64,000 nt of DNA. It comes from Acidobacteriota bacterium (GTDB lineage Bacteria; Acidobacteriota; Terriglobia; Acidiferrales; UBA7541). Shown piece by piece: positions 39,201 to 47,810 of this stretch. Numbering within the stretch: position 1 is the first letter of the stretch; every line of letters begins with the position of its first letter. Below the pieces are notes generated by a model. That model was given only the letters and a program-made list of their open reading frames with translations. It ran no database searches and was not told the DNA's origin. The translations under genes were made by a program, and so were the position numbers. Location: assembly GCA_003224085.1 (NCBI GenBank), contig QHYK01000047.1, positions 62,001 to 126,000 on the forward strand, given 5' to 3'.

Positions 39201-39387
39201 CGCGCACGTTCGGAACGGGAGAACCTGAAACCGACTTCACTGTGCCCGCAAGATTCCTCCCCTGTGTTTGGCCGAAAGCTCCAAGAGGAATCATGAGCAC
39301 AAAAACTAACATGCTCCTCGCCGCAAGAGTGGCCCTGCGGACCGGACCGCGTTGGGAAACCTTTGGCTTGGCCGCAAAAGCGTTCAT
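36223..39387 (-). CDS. Oar-like TonB-dependent receptor of the tartrate locus (second of three)
   Basis: 1054 residues. Signal segment about 20-40 (ARSMLVFVLMIPLGAFGQ), carboxypeptidase regulatory-like domain (GTVKSVSGSPVPNVRVSAKN, GNYEVSASAPGF), plug-like LPLNGRSASDLAALEPGVET, and a barrel ending IQFALKLIW. 44 bp behind dctA in the same direction, so the last gene of the leftward run. Its plug region is close to that of the third receptor (LPLNG..., ...DGVSLNDYANG-like segments), suggesting duplication within the locus. The ligand is inferred, from neighbours, to relate to hydroxy acids or their polymers. Confidence 0.92.
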   Translation of the reverse strand: MNAFAAKPKVSQRGPVRRATLAARSMLVFVLMIPLGAFGQTQGRNLAGTVKSVSGSPVPNVRVSAKNLANGNVFSAVTAEDGSYKLLNLPRGNYEVSASAPGFAAARASVVMNPDQDQVADLVLLPSSEQGASSTVSGVVSSQSVRELPLNGRSASDLAALEPGVETARTQSSGQGKYGFGTQMTISGGRPRQNDARLDGISVNDYANGSPGSALGVNLGVDAVEQFTVLTSNYPARVGRSSGGVVGATTRSGKNDFHGDVFEFIRNSALDARNFFDTVKPPFRRNQFGASAGGPIWGQRTSIFGDYEGLRQSLGITQVDTVPSASARAGNPSTGTISVDPAVLRFVNAFYPLPNRGLLAPGDTGIYTFSGQQVTPENYFTTRLDHSFSANDTLSGTYMYDSGTARQPDELNNKRTGYDSRRQFFAANEAHTFSTQRLNSLRFGAYRVVARTGQTFPAGNPSAQDPSLGTVPGQYAAGVAVPGLTSFLGGLNSISNYRFHWTSIQTYDDFAWTLGTHSFRFGGGVERIRDNEFGIATPGGEFLFNSLSNFLTNKPFSLAAAIPSAVSPRGIRQTIVGTYVQDDWRWRTNLAINLGIRYEMASVPTEVHGKLTVLRHLTDPTPHLGDPLISNPTLLNFEPRTGFSWDPFRDGKTGVSGGFGIFDVLPLPYVFQMNELFSAPFFQSASSRNLPAGSFPNLAYASLTASASTLRQAYFEPNPGRNYVMQWNLTMQRQLATDLSLRAGYVGSRATHQPFRTEDADIVLPTLTPQGYLWPAPVGSGTRLNPNSGRITAGFWDGRSYYDALQVQLKKKIGRASQLAGSYTWGRTIDTGSGSMVGDEYTNSISSPLFFDLRLNRGLADFNVSHNLNVNYTWVLGTPKWRAELADWAFGGWQIGGVFQASTGVPFTPGFAGDALGVLSTDPNVDVPNLIASPGCASLVNSGNPVHYIKTQCFAAPNPLTLRGNLGRNTLIGPGFVNFDFSLFKNNFIKRISDAFNIQFRAEFFNILNHTNFAPPLDNRNIFDSTGVPIANAGLITSTQTSSRQIQFALKLIW

Positions 39388-39431
39388 TTTATCGTCCAGA
39401 AGAAATTAACTCGCGTGAGCTGCAAATAGCA

Positions 39432-40742
39432 TCACTTCTCCTGAATCTCTCCGAGCAGATGGTATTGGAGAGCATTTCCGTCGAGCTCATGCTCCCAGCG
39501 AGCGATCACCATTGTGGCTACGGCGTTGCCAATCATGTTGACGGCGGCGCGGCACATGCTGAGGAAGCGATCGATGCCAAGAATCAGCGCCATCCCCGCG
39601 ACTGGAATGGTTGGAATGACCATCATGGTGGCAACGAGCGCGATAAAGGCGGCTCCCTGCACACCGCTGGCACCCTTGGAGGTGAGGACGGCAACACCGA
39701 GGATCGTGAACTGCTGAGTCAGAGTCAGATGCGTGCTGGTCGCCTGAGCCACGAACAACGCGGCAAGTGTCATGTAGAGGCTGGTGCCATCGGCATTGAA
39801 GGTATAACCCGTGGGAACCACCAGGCCAACCAGGGTCTTGGAGCATCCGAGTTTTTCGAGCTTGGCCATGAGAGAGGGCAAGGCGGGTTCCGAAGAGCTC
39901 GTGGCCAGCACCAGGAGAAGCTCCTCGCGGAGAAACCAGAGGAAGCGGAAGATACCGAAGCCCGCCAGGCGAGCGATGCCCCCCAGCAAGATAACAACAA
40001 ACAGTATCGAAGTGATGTAGAGCGTGGCGATCAGCTTGACGAGAGGACCTAGTGAGGCCAAACCGTATTTGCCGATGGTGAAGGCCATCGCGCCAAAGGC
40101 GCCAATAGGGGCAAAGCGCATCAAGATGGCGACGACGCCAAAAACAATACGCGTCAAAGTGTCCAAGAGGTCGGCCAGGAGTTTGCCGCGCTGGCCAGCG
40201 AGAGACAACGCAAAGCCGAAGAGAAGAGACACGAGCAGGACTTGCAGAATGTCTCCTCTTGCAAACGCATCGAAGACCGTGTTTGGAATGATGTGGATCA
40301 GAAACTCCGTGACGCCCTGAGCTTTGGCCTGTCCGGCGTATTCGGCCACCGCCTTGGCGTCCAGCGTAGCGGGATTGACATGGAAGCCGCTGCCTGGATG
40401 CACGACGTTTCCGACGACCAGTCCGATAAGCAGCGCGAGCGTGGAGACTACTTCGAAATATAGAAGGGCTTTCCCGCCGACGCGGCCAACTTTTTTCATA
40501 TCTTCCATGCCGGCAATACCCGTAACCAAAGTGCAGAAAATGACCAGGGTGATGATCATGGTGATCAGGCGAATAAATGCATCGCCGAGCGGTTTCATGG
40601 CCACGGCCGTAGCGGGGCTGACATAGCCGAGGACGATGGCAACGGCCACACCCAGCACCACTTGGAAGGACAGGCCCCTATAGAAAGGCTTCTTGCGCGG
40701 AGGCGACACTCTCGGAGGTGCAGTACCGGCGGGAATCGACAT
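39432..40742 (-). CDS. dctA: Dicarboxylate:cation symporter (DAACS family, DctA-like)
   Basis: 436 residues, eight or more transmembrane helices. Family hallmarks: the Ser-rich re-entrant region [37 protein letters not shown] and the C-terminal [22 protein letters not shown] with the conserved Asn. Imports C4-dicarboxylates or related acids with protons or sodium. Only 3 bp from the first MmgE/PrpD gene, pointing to tight coupling with acid catabolism. Confidence 0.9.
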   Translation of the reverse strand: MSIPAGTAPPRVSPPRKKPFYRGLSFQVVLGVAVAIVLGYVSPATAVAMKPLGDAFIRLITMIITLVIFCTLVTGIAGMEDMKKVGRVGGKALLYFEVVSTLALLIGLVVGNVVHPGSGFHVNPATLDAKAVAEYAGQAKAQGVTEFLIHIIPNTVFDAFARGDILQVLLVSLLFGFALSLAGQRGKLLADLLDTLTRIVFGVVAILMRFAPIGAFGAMAFTIGKYGLASLGPLVKLIATLYITSILFVVILLGGIARLAGFGIFRFLWFLREELLLVLATSSSEPALPSLMAKLEKLGCSKTLVGLVVPTGYTFNADGTSLYMTLAALFVAQATSTHLTLTQQFTILGVAVLTSKGASGVQGAAFIALVATMMVIPTIPVAGMALILGIDRFLSMCRAAVNMIGNAVATMVIARWEHELDGNALQYHLLGEIQEK

Positions 40743-40745
40743 CGC

Positions 40746-42293
40746 TCAGTCCTTTTGCAACGCCGGGTGGAGTTCGCGGATATCGTGCAAAGTCTCCAGT
40801 GATAGCAGCTTGTTAATGAGAGCGGAGCAGGTACTGGTTCCGAGCACGGGAGTGACAAGGTCGCGAGCCTTGGCAACCACTTCGTCGCGGGTCATGGGAT
40901 TTTCCACCGTGCCACGGACGTCGCGAATCCACTCGCTAAACTGCGCGCCATCGGCAAGGGTGAGCTCGACGATGGCTTCGCGGCGCGGGCGGCGGGCATC
41001 GATGCGCGGGTCGGCAAGCACTTCCACTTTGGCGCGCTGGCGCAAAACGGCGGGATCCTGCATGCGCGCCCTGTCATGTGCTGAGGCAAAGGTGACGGTC
41101 TTGTCGAGCAGCATGATGGCTACCATGTGCTGCATGCAGATATCGGGCATTTCGCGGTTACTAACGGTATTGGCTTCATCGCTGGCGATGCGAACGACCA
41201 CTTTTCGCACGTCATCAGCAGCGAAAGACCGTTTCTGGAAAAAGCCGGCGAGTGCATCGAGCGGGGCCTGGATTGGGGAGCCCACAGTCCACTTCTTGAT
41301 GTTGGTGCGAGTGATTTCATAGCGCTCCCCGAGCTTGTCGATGATCTGATCCGGATCGGCTTTCAGAACGCCATCTTCCCTCGGTGCGTAGGCGTCAAAA
41401 AAATTGTCAGGCCCGGAGAAAATGTCGTCGACGCCGGTCCAGCCCGAGCGAATGAGCATGGCCGTGGTCACGCCTCCGGCGGCGGGTTTTCCTCCGAAGA
41501 GAAAGGCTTTTTCCATGTGTTCGGCGTCGCGCGCCCAAGCGCCGATTCCCGAAGCCTGCTGGGCAGTATAGTCGAGCAAAAAGCGGAACTGTTGGGCGTT
41601 CAAGCCCGCTGCGCAGCCGGCCGATGCTCCGGCACCAAACACGGCAACGGTGCCGTGCGTGCTGCGATGCGTAATTGCCTGGTATGCGGGGCCGCCCATG
41701 CTCATGGTGATGCGCGGACCGACATCATAGCCGAGAGTCACGGCGCGCAGGAAGTGAGCGCCGCTGATGCCGAACTGCTCACCGGCGGCGAACGCGGCGG
41801 GTACGACGGAAACGCCTGGGTGCGAGCGGGACGGACCATGGGAGTCGTCGGTCTCATCGGAATGTGCCAGGACTCCATTGGCGAATGCAGCTTCAATGGG
41901 GCCGCACTTGGTCTTGGAAGCAACTACCGTCGCGACTTCTTTTCCGCCGTACTCGCGCGCAAACTGCAAGGCCGCGCGGCCTGGCGGTAATTGGGCACCT
42001 GAGATCATGGCCGCAAAGGTGTCCAGGATGTGATGCTTGGCTTTTTCGACCACTTCTTCGGGCAGCGGGCGTGCAGTGGCCTCGCTCATGTACTTGCTGA
42101 GCTTGTCCATCAGCGGGCTGATCGCCGGCGACGAAGGAGGCTGGTCCTGCTGAGCGGAAGGTTGCGCAAAAGAGACGCCGGACGGAAGAACCACGGATGC
42201 CATAGCCAAGCCCGCAAACTCGAACAAACCACGCCGCGTAAGATTTGCAGGTGCGTTGGGGCCTAGCCCCTGACTCCGTCGATCAAGTTCCAT
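40746..42293 (-). CDS. MmgE/PrpD family protein with Tat leader (1)
   Basis: 515 residues. Tat-type leader LTRRGLFEFAGLAMASVVLP with the twin Arg at 20-21, ending in SFAQ, then the MmgE/PrpD fold (2-methylcitrate dehydratase superfamily): NGVLAHSDETDDSHGPSRSHPG, YDVGPRITMSMGG, KAFLFGGKPAAGGVTTAML. Normal family members are cytoplasmic. Start supported by AAGGAG 9 bp before ATG 42293. May dehydrate or isomerise hydroxy-acids or relatives (PrpD-, IDS epimerase- and cis-aconitate decarboxylase-like reactions). Confidence 0.88.
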   Translation of the reverse strand: MELDRRSQGLGPNAPANLTRRGLFEFAGLAMASVVLPSGVSFAQPSAQQDQPPSSPAISPLMDKLSKYMSEATARPLPEEVVEKAKHHILDTFAAMISGAQLPPGRAALQFAREYGGKEVATVVASKTKCGPIEAAFANGVLAHSDETDDSHGPSRSHPGVSVVPAAFAAGEQFGISGAHFLRAVTLGYDVGPRITMSMGGPAYQAITHRSTHGTVAVFGAGASAGCAAGLNAQQFRFLLDYTAQQASGIGAWARDAEHMEKAFLFGGKPAAGGVTTAMLIRSGWTGVDDIFSGPDNFFDAYAPREDGVLKADPDQIIDKLGERYEITRTNIKKWTVGSPIQAPLDALAGFFQKRSFAADDVRKVVVRIASDEANTVSNREMPDICMQHMVAIMLLDKTVTFASAHDRARMQDPAVLRQRAKVEVLADPRIDARRPRREAIVELTLADGAQFSEWIRDVRGTVENPMTRDEVVAKARDLVTPVLGTSTCSALINKLLSLETLHDIRELHPALQKD

Positions 42294-42405
42294 TTCGCTA
42301 TACTCCTTGCGGGTAGACGGCGCCCGGAAGAAATTGATTCAGGACTGCGGTGCGAAGGGGATGACTCCGCAGCGTACTGACGATATGTCACAGGTGGTTT
42401 TGGTA

Positions 42406-42433
42406 CCTGAAAAAAGGATTAATTTTTCTTTAG
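42406..42433 (-). promoter_or_regulatory. Conserved palindromic site C upstream of MmgE/PrpD (1)
   Basis: Read leftward: CTAAAGAAAAATTAATCC then TTTTTTCAGG. 22 of 28 positions match site B upstream of the third receptor. Lies 113-140 bp before the ATG. An extra CAGGT-N9-ACCTG repeat (42391-42409) overlaps its downstream edge. Confidence 0.6.
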
Positions 42434-42475
42434 AAAGAACGCGGGCCTTTATCGAACTTAGCTCAGGCTTGCCGG

Positions 42476-43642
42476 CTACTCCACGAGCGCCTTCATGACG
42501 CGGTAGAGCTCGTTCTTCGCTTCAAAGCCGATGCCAGGAATCTCGGGCAATCCGACGTAACTGTTTTCGACGGGAACGCCATCCGCGAATCCGCCGAAAG
42601 GCTGAAAGATACCTGGATACGATTCATTGCCGCCGAGACCGAGACCTGCTGCGATGTTGAGCGACATCTGGTGCCCGCCGTGAGGAATACAGCGCGCGGG
42701 AAACCAGCCGCACTCCTTGAGCATTTCGAGAATGCGAAGATATTCCACAAGGCCGTAACTCAGCGCGCAATCAAATTGCAAAATATCGCGATCGGGACGC
42801 AAGCCGGCGTAACGAATGAGATTTCGCGCATCCTGCATGGAGAAAAGATTCTCGCCGGTGGCCATGGTTCCCGAGTAATGGTCCGCCAGTTTGGATTGCA
42901 GCTCGAAATCGAGGGGATCACCAGGTTCTTCGTACCAGCGAAGACCATAGGGAGCGAGCGCCCGCGCGTAGGCGATCGCCGCGTCCAGGTCGAAGCGGCC
43001 GTTGGCATCGACCGCCAATTGATCCGGTGTTTTCAGGATTTTGAGGACGGCTTCGATGCGGCGCAAATCTTCGGCGAGCGGCGCGCCGCCGATCTTCATT
43101 TTCACGACGGAGTAGCCAAGTGCGAGATAGCCCCGCATTTCGTCCTGCAAGGCGGAGAGGTCTTTATCGGGGTAGTAGTAACCGCCGGCGGCATAGACAA
43201 ACACTTTTTGTTCGAAGCGCCCTCCCCGGTAGCGGTTCGCCAGGAGGCGATACAGAGGGAGGCCCGAGATCTTTGCGACGGCGTCCCAAACCGCCATATC
43301 GAGAACGCCGACGGCTACGGAGCGCTCGCCGTGGCCCCCGGGCTTTTCGTTGCGCATGACGGAAGCCCAGATGCGATGAGGATCGAAGTTTTCGCCCGTA
43401 TCGTCGAGCAGCGATTCCGCGGGAGCGGCTTTGAGGCGAGGAAGGAAGCGATCGCGCAAGAGTCCGCTGGGGGCGTAGCGTCCGTTCGAATTGAAGCCGT
43501 AGCCGATGACGGGCTTGCCGTCGCGCACAACGTCGGTGACGAGCGCAAGGACACTCACGGTCATCTGGCTAAAGTCGATATAGGCGTTGCGAATCTGCGA
43601 CTTTATAGGCACAACGGTCTCACGGATGTCGATGATCCGCAC
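42476..43642 (-). CDS. tarD: D(-)-tartrate dehydratase (enolase superfamily)
   Basis: 388 residues. Converts D-tartrate to oxaloacetate and water. The N-terminal segments IRNAYIDFSQMT and GYGFNSNGRY are characteristic of this subgroup. Catalytic residues: K183 in KMKIGG, metal ligands D212 (VDANG), E238 (WYEEP) and E264 (ATGEN), and H321 (PHGGH); each is offset by exactly one from the numbering I recall for the characterised Bradyrhizobium enzyme (K184, D213, E239, E265, H322). Flanked by MmgE/PrpD genes, TtuC and two acid carriers. Confidence 0.93.
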   Translation of the reverse strand: MRIIDIRETVVPIKSQIRNAYIDFSQMTVSVLALVTDVVRDGKPVIGYGFNSNGRYAPSGLLRDRFLPRLKAAPAESLLDDTGENFDPHRIWASVMRNEKPGGHGERSVAVGVLDMAVWDAVAKISGLPLYRLLANRYRGGRFEQKVFVYAAGGYYYPDKDLSALQDEMRGYLALGYSVVKMKIGGAPLAEDLRRIEAVLKILKTPDQLAVDANGRFDLDAAIAYARALAPYGLRWYEEPGDPLDFELQSKLADHYSGTMATGENLFSMQDARNLIRYAGLRPDRDILQFDCALSYGLVEYLRILEMLKECGWFPARCIPHGGHQMSLNIAAGLGLGGNESYPGIFQPFGGFADGVPVENSYVGLPEIPGIGFEAKNELYRVMKALVE

Positions 43643-43673
43643 GGGGTTCCTTTCCTACAGAGAACAAAGCCAG

Positions 43674-45197
43674 CTAGCTGCGCTGCAACAGCGGCCGAAG
43701 CTCTCGAATGTCGCTCACACTTTCGAGATGAAACACTTTTTCGATCAGACTCGAGCATTTCGCTTCGCCGAGGATAGGCGTAATGAGGTCACTGGCCTTG
43801 GCGATGATCTCCCCACGAGTCATTGGATTTTCGGGAGTGCCGCGAACGTTGTCAACGCGTTGGCTGAGGTGGGAACCGTCCGATAGCGTTACCTCGACGA
43901 TGGCCACACGCAGTGGCATGAGGCGCTCCAGTTCTGGGTCCGGAATGAGCTGCACTTTAGCCCGCTCACGAAGGGTGGCAGCGTCCTTCAGGCGCTTGGT
44001 GTCATGCGCCGAGGCAAAGGTCACCGTTTTGTCGAGAAGCATCACGGCGACCATGTGCTGCAGGCAGATGTCCGGAATTTCGCGGTTGTTGACGATAGCT
44101 GCCTCGTCGGTAGCAAGCCGCACCGACACCTGTTGCACCTGTACGGCGTCCAAGTGCCGCTGTTTACTAAGGATTTCCAGCGCGTCAAGTGCGGCCTGGA
44201 TCGGCGAACCAACGGGCCATTTCTTGATGTTCGTGCGCGTCACTTCGTAGCGCTCGCCGAGTTTGTCAATTAGGCCAGCCGGATCGGCGTGGGAATTGTA
44301 AGCGGCAAAGAAATTATCTTTTCCGGAGAGGATGTCGTCGACGCCCGTCCAGCCAGCTTGCGCGAGGAGGGCGGAAGTGACTCCGTTGCGCGCGGTCATC
44401 CCCCCGAAGTGAAAGGCTTTCTGCACGTGCTCGGTGTCGCGATTCCATGCTCCGAGCCCGGAGGACTGATGCGCGGTGTACCCAAGCATCCAGCGCATCT
44501 GCTGAGCGTTCAAGCTTGCGGCGCAACTTGCTGCCGCCGCCGCGCCAAAAAGAGGAGAAATGCTATGGGTGCTCCAGTGGCTCTCCGCTTCAAAGCGCTG
44601 ACCGCCCAGAGTCATTGTGAAACGCGGCCCGATGTCGTAGCCAAGCGCTACGGCGCGCAAAAAATGAGGTCCGCTGATGCCAAACCGCTCGCCGGCCGCG
44701 AGTGCAGCGGGAATGACGGCACAGCCGGGGTGGGATTGCGAAGGGGAGTGCGAATCGTCGGTCTCGTCGGCGTGGGAGAGCACGCCGTTAGTAAGCGCTG
44801 CCTCAATCGGGCCACATAGAAAGTTGGAAGCCACCACGGTGGCTACTTCCCGGCCGCCATAGGCGCGAGCGAACTGCAGCGCCGTGCGCCCCGGAGGCAA
44901 CTCCGAACCTGAAATCATGGCCGCGAGAGTATCGAGAACATGTTGTTTTGTTTTTTCGACGACTTCGTCGGGGAGCACGCGGGAGCTGGCTTCACTCATG
45001 TACACGCTGAGGCGCTCCATGACGGACCTGGCTTCCGGCACGGCTCGAGGGCCAAACGAAGACGCGCGGGCCAGGGTCATCTCCCGCGGGAACGCTACAG
45101 CCGCCATGGCCAGCCCGGCCATCTCGAAAAGGCCGCGCCGGGTTAGAGACTGACTTGTGCGCAGCTCTTTGGTGTCGTCGCTGCCAGCTCGTTCCAT
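43674..45197 (-). CDS. MmgE/PrpD family protein with Tat leader (2)
   Basis: 507 residues from ATG 45197, chosen because AGGAGAGAGGG precedes it; the frame opens further to 45269. Leader SLTRRGLFEMAGLAMAAVAFP has twin Arg at about 19-20, then SNVLSHADETDDSHSPSQSHPG-type motifs almost like those of copy 1 (DETDDSH, YDIGPRFTMTLGG, GGMTARNGVTSALL). Clearly a paralogue of the protein at 40746. 31 bp upstream of tarD. Substrate unknown; context suggests hydroxy-acid dehydration outside the cytoplasm. Confidence 0.88.
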   Translation of the reverse strand: MERAGSDDTKELRTSQSLTRRGLFEMAGLAMAAVAFPREMTLARASSFGPRAVPEARSVMERLSVYMSEASSRVLPDEVVEKTKQHVLDTLAAMISGSELPPGRTALQFARAYGGREVATVVASNFLCGPIEAALTNGVLSHADETDDSHSPSQSHPGCAVIPAALAAGERFGISGPHFLRAVALGYDIGPRFTMTLGGQRFEAESHWSTHSISPLFGAAAAASCAASLNAQQMRWMLGYTAHQSSGLGAWNRDTEHVQKAFHFGGMTARNGVTSALLAQAGWTGVDDILSGKDNFFAAYNSHADPAGLIDKLGERYEVTRTNIKKWPVGSPIQAALDALEILSKQRHLDAVQVQQVSVRLATDEAAIVNNREIPDICLQHMVAVMLLDKTVTFASAHDTKRLKDAATLRERAKVQLIPDPELERLMPLRVAIVEVTLSDGSHLSQRVDNVRGTPENPMTRGEIIAKASDLITPILGEAKCSSLIEKVFHLESVSDIRELRPLLQRS

Positions 45198-45296
45198 GAT
45201 CCCTCTCTCCTCTTCGACAAATACAAATCGATCCAGCGGCCCATACGTGCGGGCTTTGCCACTCGTCAAGAAGTTACGCGATGCTCCGCTTTGCGA

Positions 45297-45325
45297 CCTG
45301 AAAATAGCATTAATTTATCGTCAGG
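45297..45325 (-). promoter_or_regulatory. Conserved palindromic site D upstream of MmgE/PrpD (2)
   Basis: Read leftward: CTGACGATAAATTAATGC then TATTTTCAGG. 23 of 28 positions match site C. Outer arms CCTGA/TCAGG form a perfect inverted repeat around ATTAAT. Lies 100-128 bp before ATG 45197, nearly the same spacing as site C. Confidence 0.6.
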
Positions 45326-45348
45326 ACCTCTTTAGATGCGCCAAGGGT

Positions 45349-46629
45349 TTAAGCTGCCTGAACCGCGGTGGCCTGAGGTTCGGCGAGGAGCGCCGCTAGA
45401 AACCCGCAGCCAGCCGCAAACGAAAGCCACAGACCAGGAATTGCGCGATTCCCGGTAAGATGAATCAGATACGTGCTGATGGCGGGCGTAAAACCGCCAA
45501 AGATGGCAGTTGCTAAGCTATAAGCAAGCGAGAAGCCGGAAGTCCTCACGTTAGTCGGCATGATCTCTGTTAGAAAAACCACCATCGCACCGTTGTAACT
45601 ACCGAACAGACACGACAGCCAAAGTTCAAGGGTCAACAAACGGCCGAATGAAGGCGCGTGAACCAGCCACAGCATCGCTGGATAAGCCGTGAGCAGTGTC
45701 ACTACCGTGAAAACAAGGAGCAAGGGCCGCCGCCCGGTTCTGTCCGAGAGCGCGCCCATCACCGGAAGCCAGCAGAGGTTCGAAGCGCCGACGCACAGCG
45801 TGACGATCAAGCTGTCCCTATTGGCAAGCTTCAAAACGGAGCTGCCGAAAGTTGGCGTATACGCGGTGATCATGTAGAAGGAGACGGTCGTCATAGTCAC
45901 CAGCATGGTTCCGATGACGACAGTTCTCCAGTTCGCCAAAAGCGAGCGGAGAATCTCCGAAGTGCTGGGGTGATGTTTGTGGGCAACGAACTCAGTCGTT
46001 TCCTGAAGAGACCGCCGGAGCTGGAACAGCAGAGGGATAATCGCGCAGCCGAGGAGCAGCGGCACACGCCATCCCCAAACGGTCATTTTCTGCGCCGGAA
46101 GAATGGCGTTCAGCAGGACGCCAACAAGCGCCGCGAACATGACCGCGACTTGTTGGCTTCCGGATTGCCAACTCACGTAGAAGCCTTTGTGACCGGGCGT
46201 GGCGATCTCTGACAAATAGACGGAGACACCCCCGAGTTCCATGCCGGCAGAAAAACCCTGGAGCAACCTGCCCAACAGGACGAACAGCGGAGCCAGCAGG
46301 CCGATAGTGGCGTAGCCAGGCATGCAGGCGATGGAGAAAATCCCCACGGACATGAGGCTAAGGGTCAGAAGGAGACCGGCGCGGCGGCCATGTTTGTCGG
46401 TGTACGCCCCGAGCATTATGGCCCCGAATGGCCGCATCAGAAAGCCGGCCCCGAAGGTCATCAGCGAAAACATCAAGGAGGAAAATGGATTGCCGGCGGG
46501 GAAAAAAGCTGCACCGATAGCGGAGGCATAATAGCCAAAGACCATAAAATCATACATCTCCAGGAAATTTCCGCTGGACACGCGCAGCACAGACCAGATT
46601 TTGGCGTTGCGATCCGAGGTGCTAAGCAT
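45349..46629 (-). CDS. MFS carrier of the metabolite:H+ symporter family (citrate/tricarballylate-like)
   Basis: 426 residues, 12 predicted helices. MHS signatures: [18 protein letters not shown], the loop [22 protein letters not shown] between helices 2 and 3, and [21 protein letters not shown]. Close in style to CitA/TcuC. Expected to import tri- or dicarboxylates with protons, complementing DctA. It lies 102 bp downstream of ttuC. Confidence 0.88.
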   Translation of the reverse strand: MLSTSDRNAKIWSVLRVSSGNFLEMYDFMVFGYYASAIGAAFFPAGNPFSSLMFSLMTFGAGFLMRPFGAIMLGAYTDKHGRRAGLLLTLSLMSVGIFSIACMPGYATIGLLAPLFVLLGRLLQGFSAGMELGGVSVYLSEIATPGHKGFYVSWQSGSQQVAVMFAALVGVLLNAILPAQKMTVWGWRVPLLLGCAIIPLLFQLRRSLQETTEFVAHKHHPSTSEILRSLLANWRTVVIGTMLVTMTTVSFYMITAYTPTFGSSVLKLANRDSLIVTLCVGASNLCWLPVMGALSDRTGRRPLLLVFTVVTLLTAYPAMLWLVHAPSFGRLLTLELWLSCLFGSYNGAMVVFLTEIMPTNVRTSGFSLAYSLATAIFGGFTPAISTYLIHLTGNRAIPGLWLSFAAGCGFLAALLAEPQATAVQAA

Positions 46630-46730
46630 GCGGTCTCATTGTTGGAGGGACATGTTATTTGCCATGGCGCGATAAAAGGCAAGTGGAAGAATCGTGAGGA
46701 CGCGCTGCGCTCAATTGGGCGCAAGCTCAG

Positions 46731-47804
46731 TTAGCTGGTGAGCTTACTCTTCTCGGCGATGGCTGCGCCCAGCTCCTTGGTGGAAGCGGTGCCTCCTATG
46801 TCGGGCGTCCGAACTGTTCTTTGAGCCAGCACATCTGCGATGGCGGTTTCTACAGCGTCGGCCGCCTGTGGCTCGCCCAAGTGACGCAGCATCATGGCAC
46901 CGGACCAAATCTGCCCGATGGGATTGGCAATTCCTTTCCCCGCGATGTCCGGAGCAGAACCGTGAACCGGCTCGAACATGGACGGAAATTCCTTTTCGGG
47001 ATTGAGATTTGCCGAGGGGGCGATGCCAATCGACCCGACGACAGCCGGGCCGAGGTCGGAGAGAATGTCCCCGAAAAGATTCGACCCTACAACGACGTCG
47101 AACCAGTCGGGATGGCGGACAAAGTGAGCGGTCAAGATGTCGATATGGAATTGGTCCGTGCCAACGTCCGGGTACTCTGCGGCCATCGCGTGAAAACATT
47201 CATCCCAGAAAGGCATGGTGTGGATGATGCCGTTTGATTTTGTTGCCGAAGTCAAATGCTTGTTTCTCTTGCGGGCCAATTCGAACGCGTAGCGAAGCAC
47301 GCGATTGACTCCTCGCCGCGTGAAAACCGTCTGTTGCACGGCCATCTCCTCTTCTGTCCCTTCATAGAGGCGGCCACCGATGTTGGAATATTCCCCTTCG
47401 TTGTTTTCACGGACGATGCAAAATTCAATTTGACCGGGCTTCCAGTGCTTCAGTGGGGTCTCGATTCCCTCGAAAAGCCGCACCGGCCTTAGATTTACGT
47501 ACTGCCGGAAGCTACGTCGGATAGGGATCAAAAGTCCCCACAACGAAATGTGATCGGGAACGTCGGGGTGCCCAACGGCGCCGAGGAATATAGCGTCAAA
47601 CCGCGCTAGTTGCTCGATGCCATCCACGGGCATCATCCTGCCGGTTTTGATGTAGGTTTCGCAGCTCCAATCCAAGCATTGCCAGCTGAAGCGGAACCCA
47701 AAACGCTTCGCGGCGGCCTCGAGCACCAAAATGCCTTCGGGCACAACTTCTTTGCCGATACCGTCTCCCGGGATCACCGCGATGTTGAAGGTCCGGATGG
47801 ACAA
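46731..47804 (-). CDS. ttuC: Tartrate dehydrogenase/decarboxylase (TtuC-like)
   Basis: 357 residues, isocitrate/isopropylmalate dehydrogenase superfamily. The subgroup markers GAVGHPDVPDHISLWGLLIP and QYVNLRPVRLF, the substrate arginines in this region, VRENNEGEYS, DVVVGSNLFGDILSD and FEPVHGSAPDIAGKGIANP are all present. NAD-dependent oxidation of tartrate, malate or decarboxylation to glycerate. With TarD this makes a coherent tartrate pathway. Six bases before it ends MmgE/PrpD (3). Confidence 0.92.
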   Translation of the reverse strand: MSIRTFNIAVIPGDGIGKEVVPEGILVLEAAAKRFGFRFSWQCLDWSCETYIKTGRMMPVDGIEQLARFDAIFLGAVGHPDVPDHISLWGLLIPIRRSFRQYVNLRPVRLFEGIETPLKHWKPGQIEFCIVRENNEGEYSNIGGRLYEGTEEEMAVQQTVFTRRGVNRVLRYAFELARKRNKHLTSATKSNGIIHTMPFWDECFHAMAAEYPDVGTDQFHIDILTAHFVRHPDWFDVVVGSNLFGDILSDLGPAVVGSIGIAPSANLNPEKEFPSMFEPVHGSAPDIAGKGIANPIGQIWSGAMMLRHLGEPQAADAVETAIADVLAQRTVRTPDIGGTASTKELGAAIAEKSKLTS

Positions 47805-47810
47805 GGCTTT

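Noticed and set aside
42671-43777. 368-residue rightward frame opposite tarD
   Set aside because: tarD carries every catalytic residue; the opposite frame is composition-driven.
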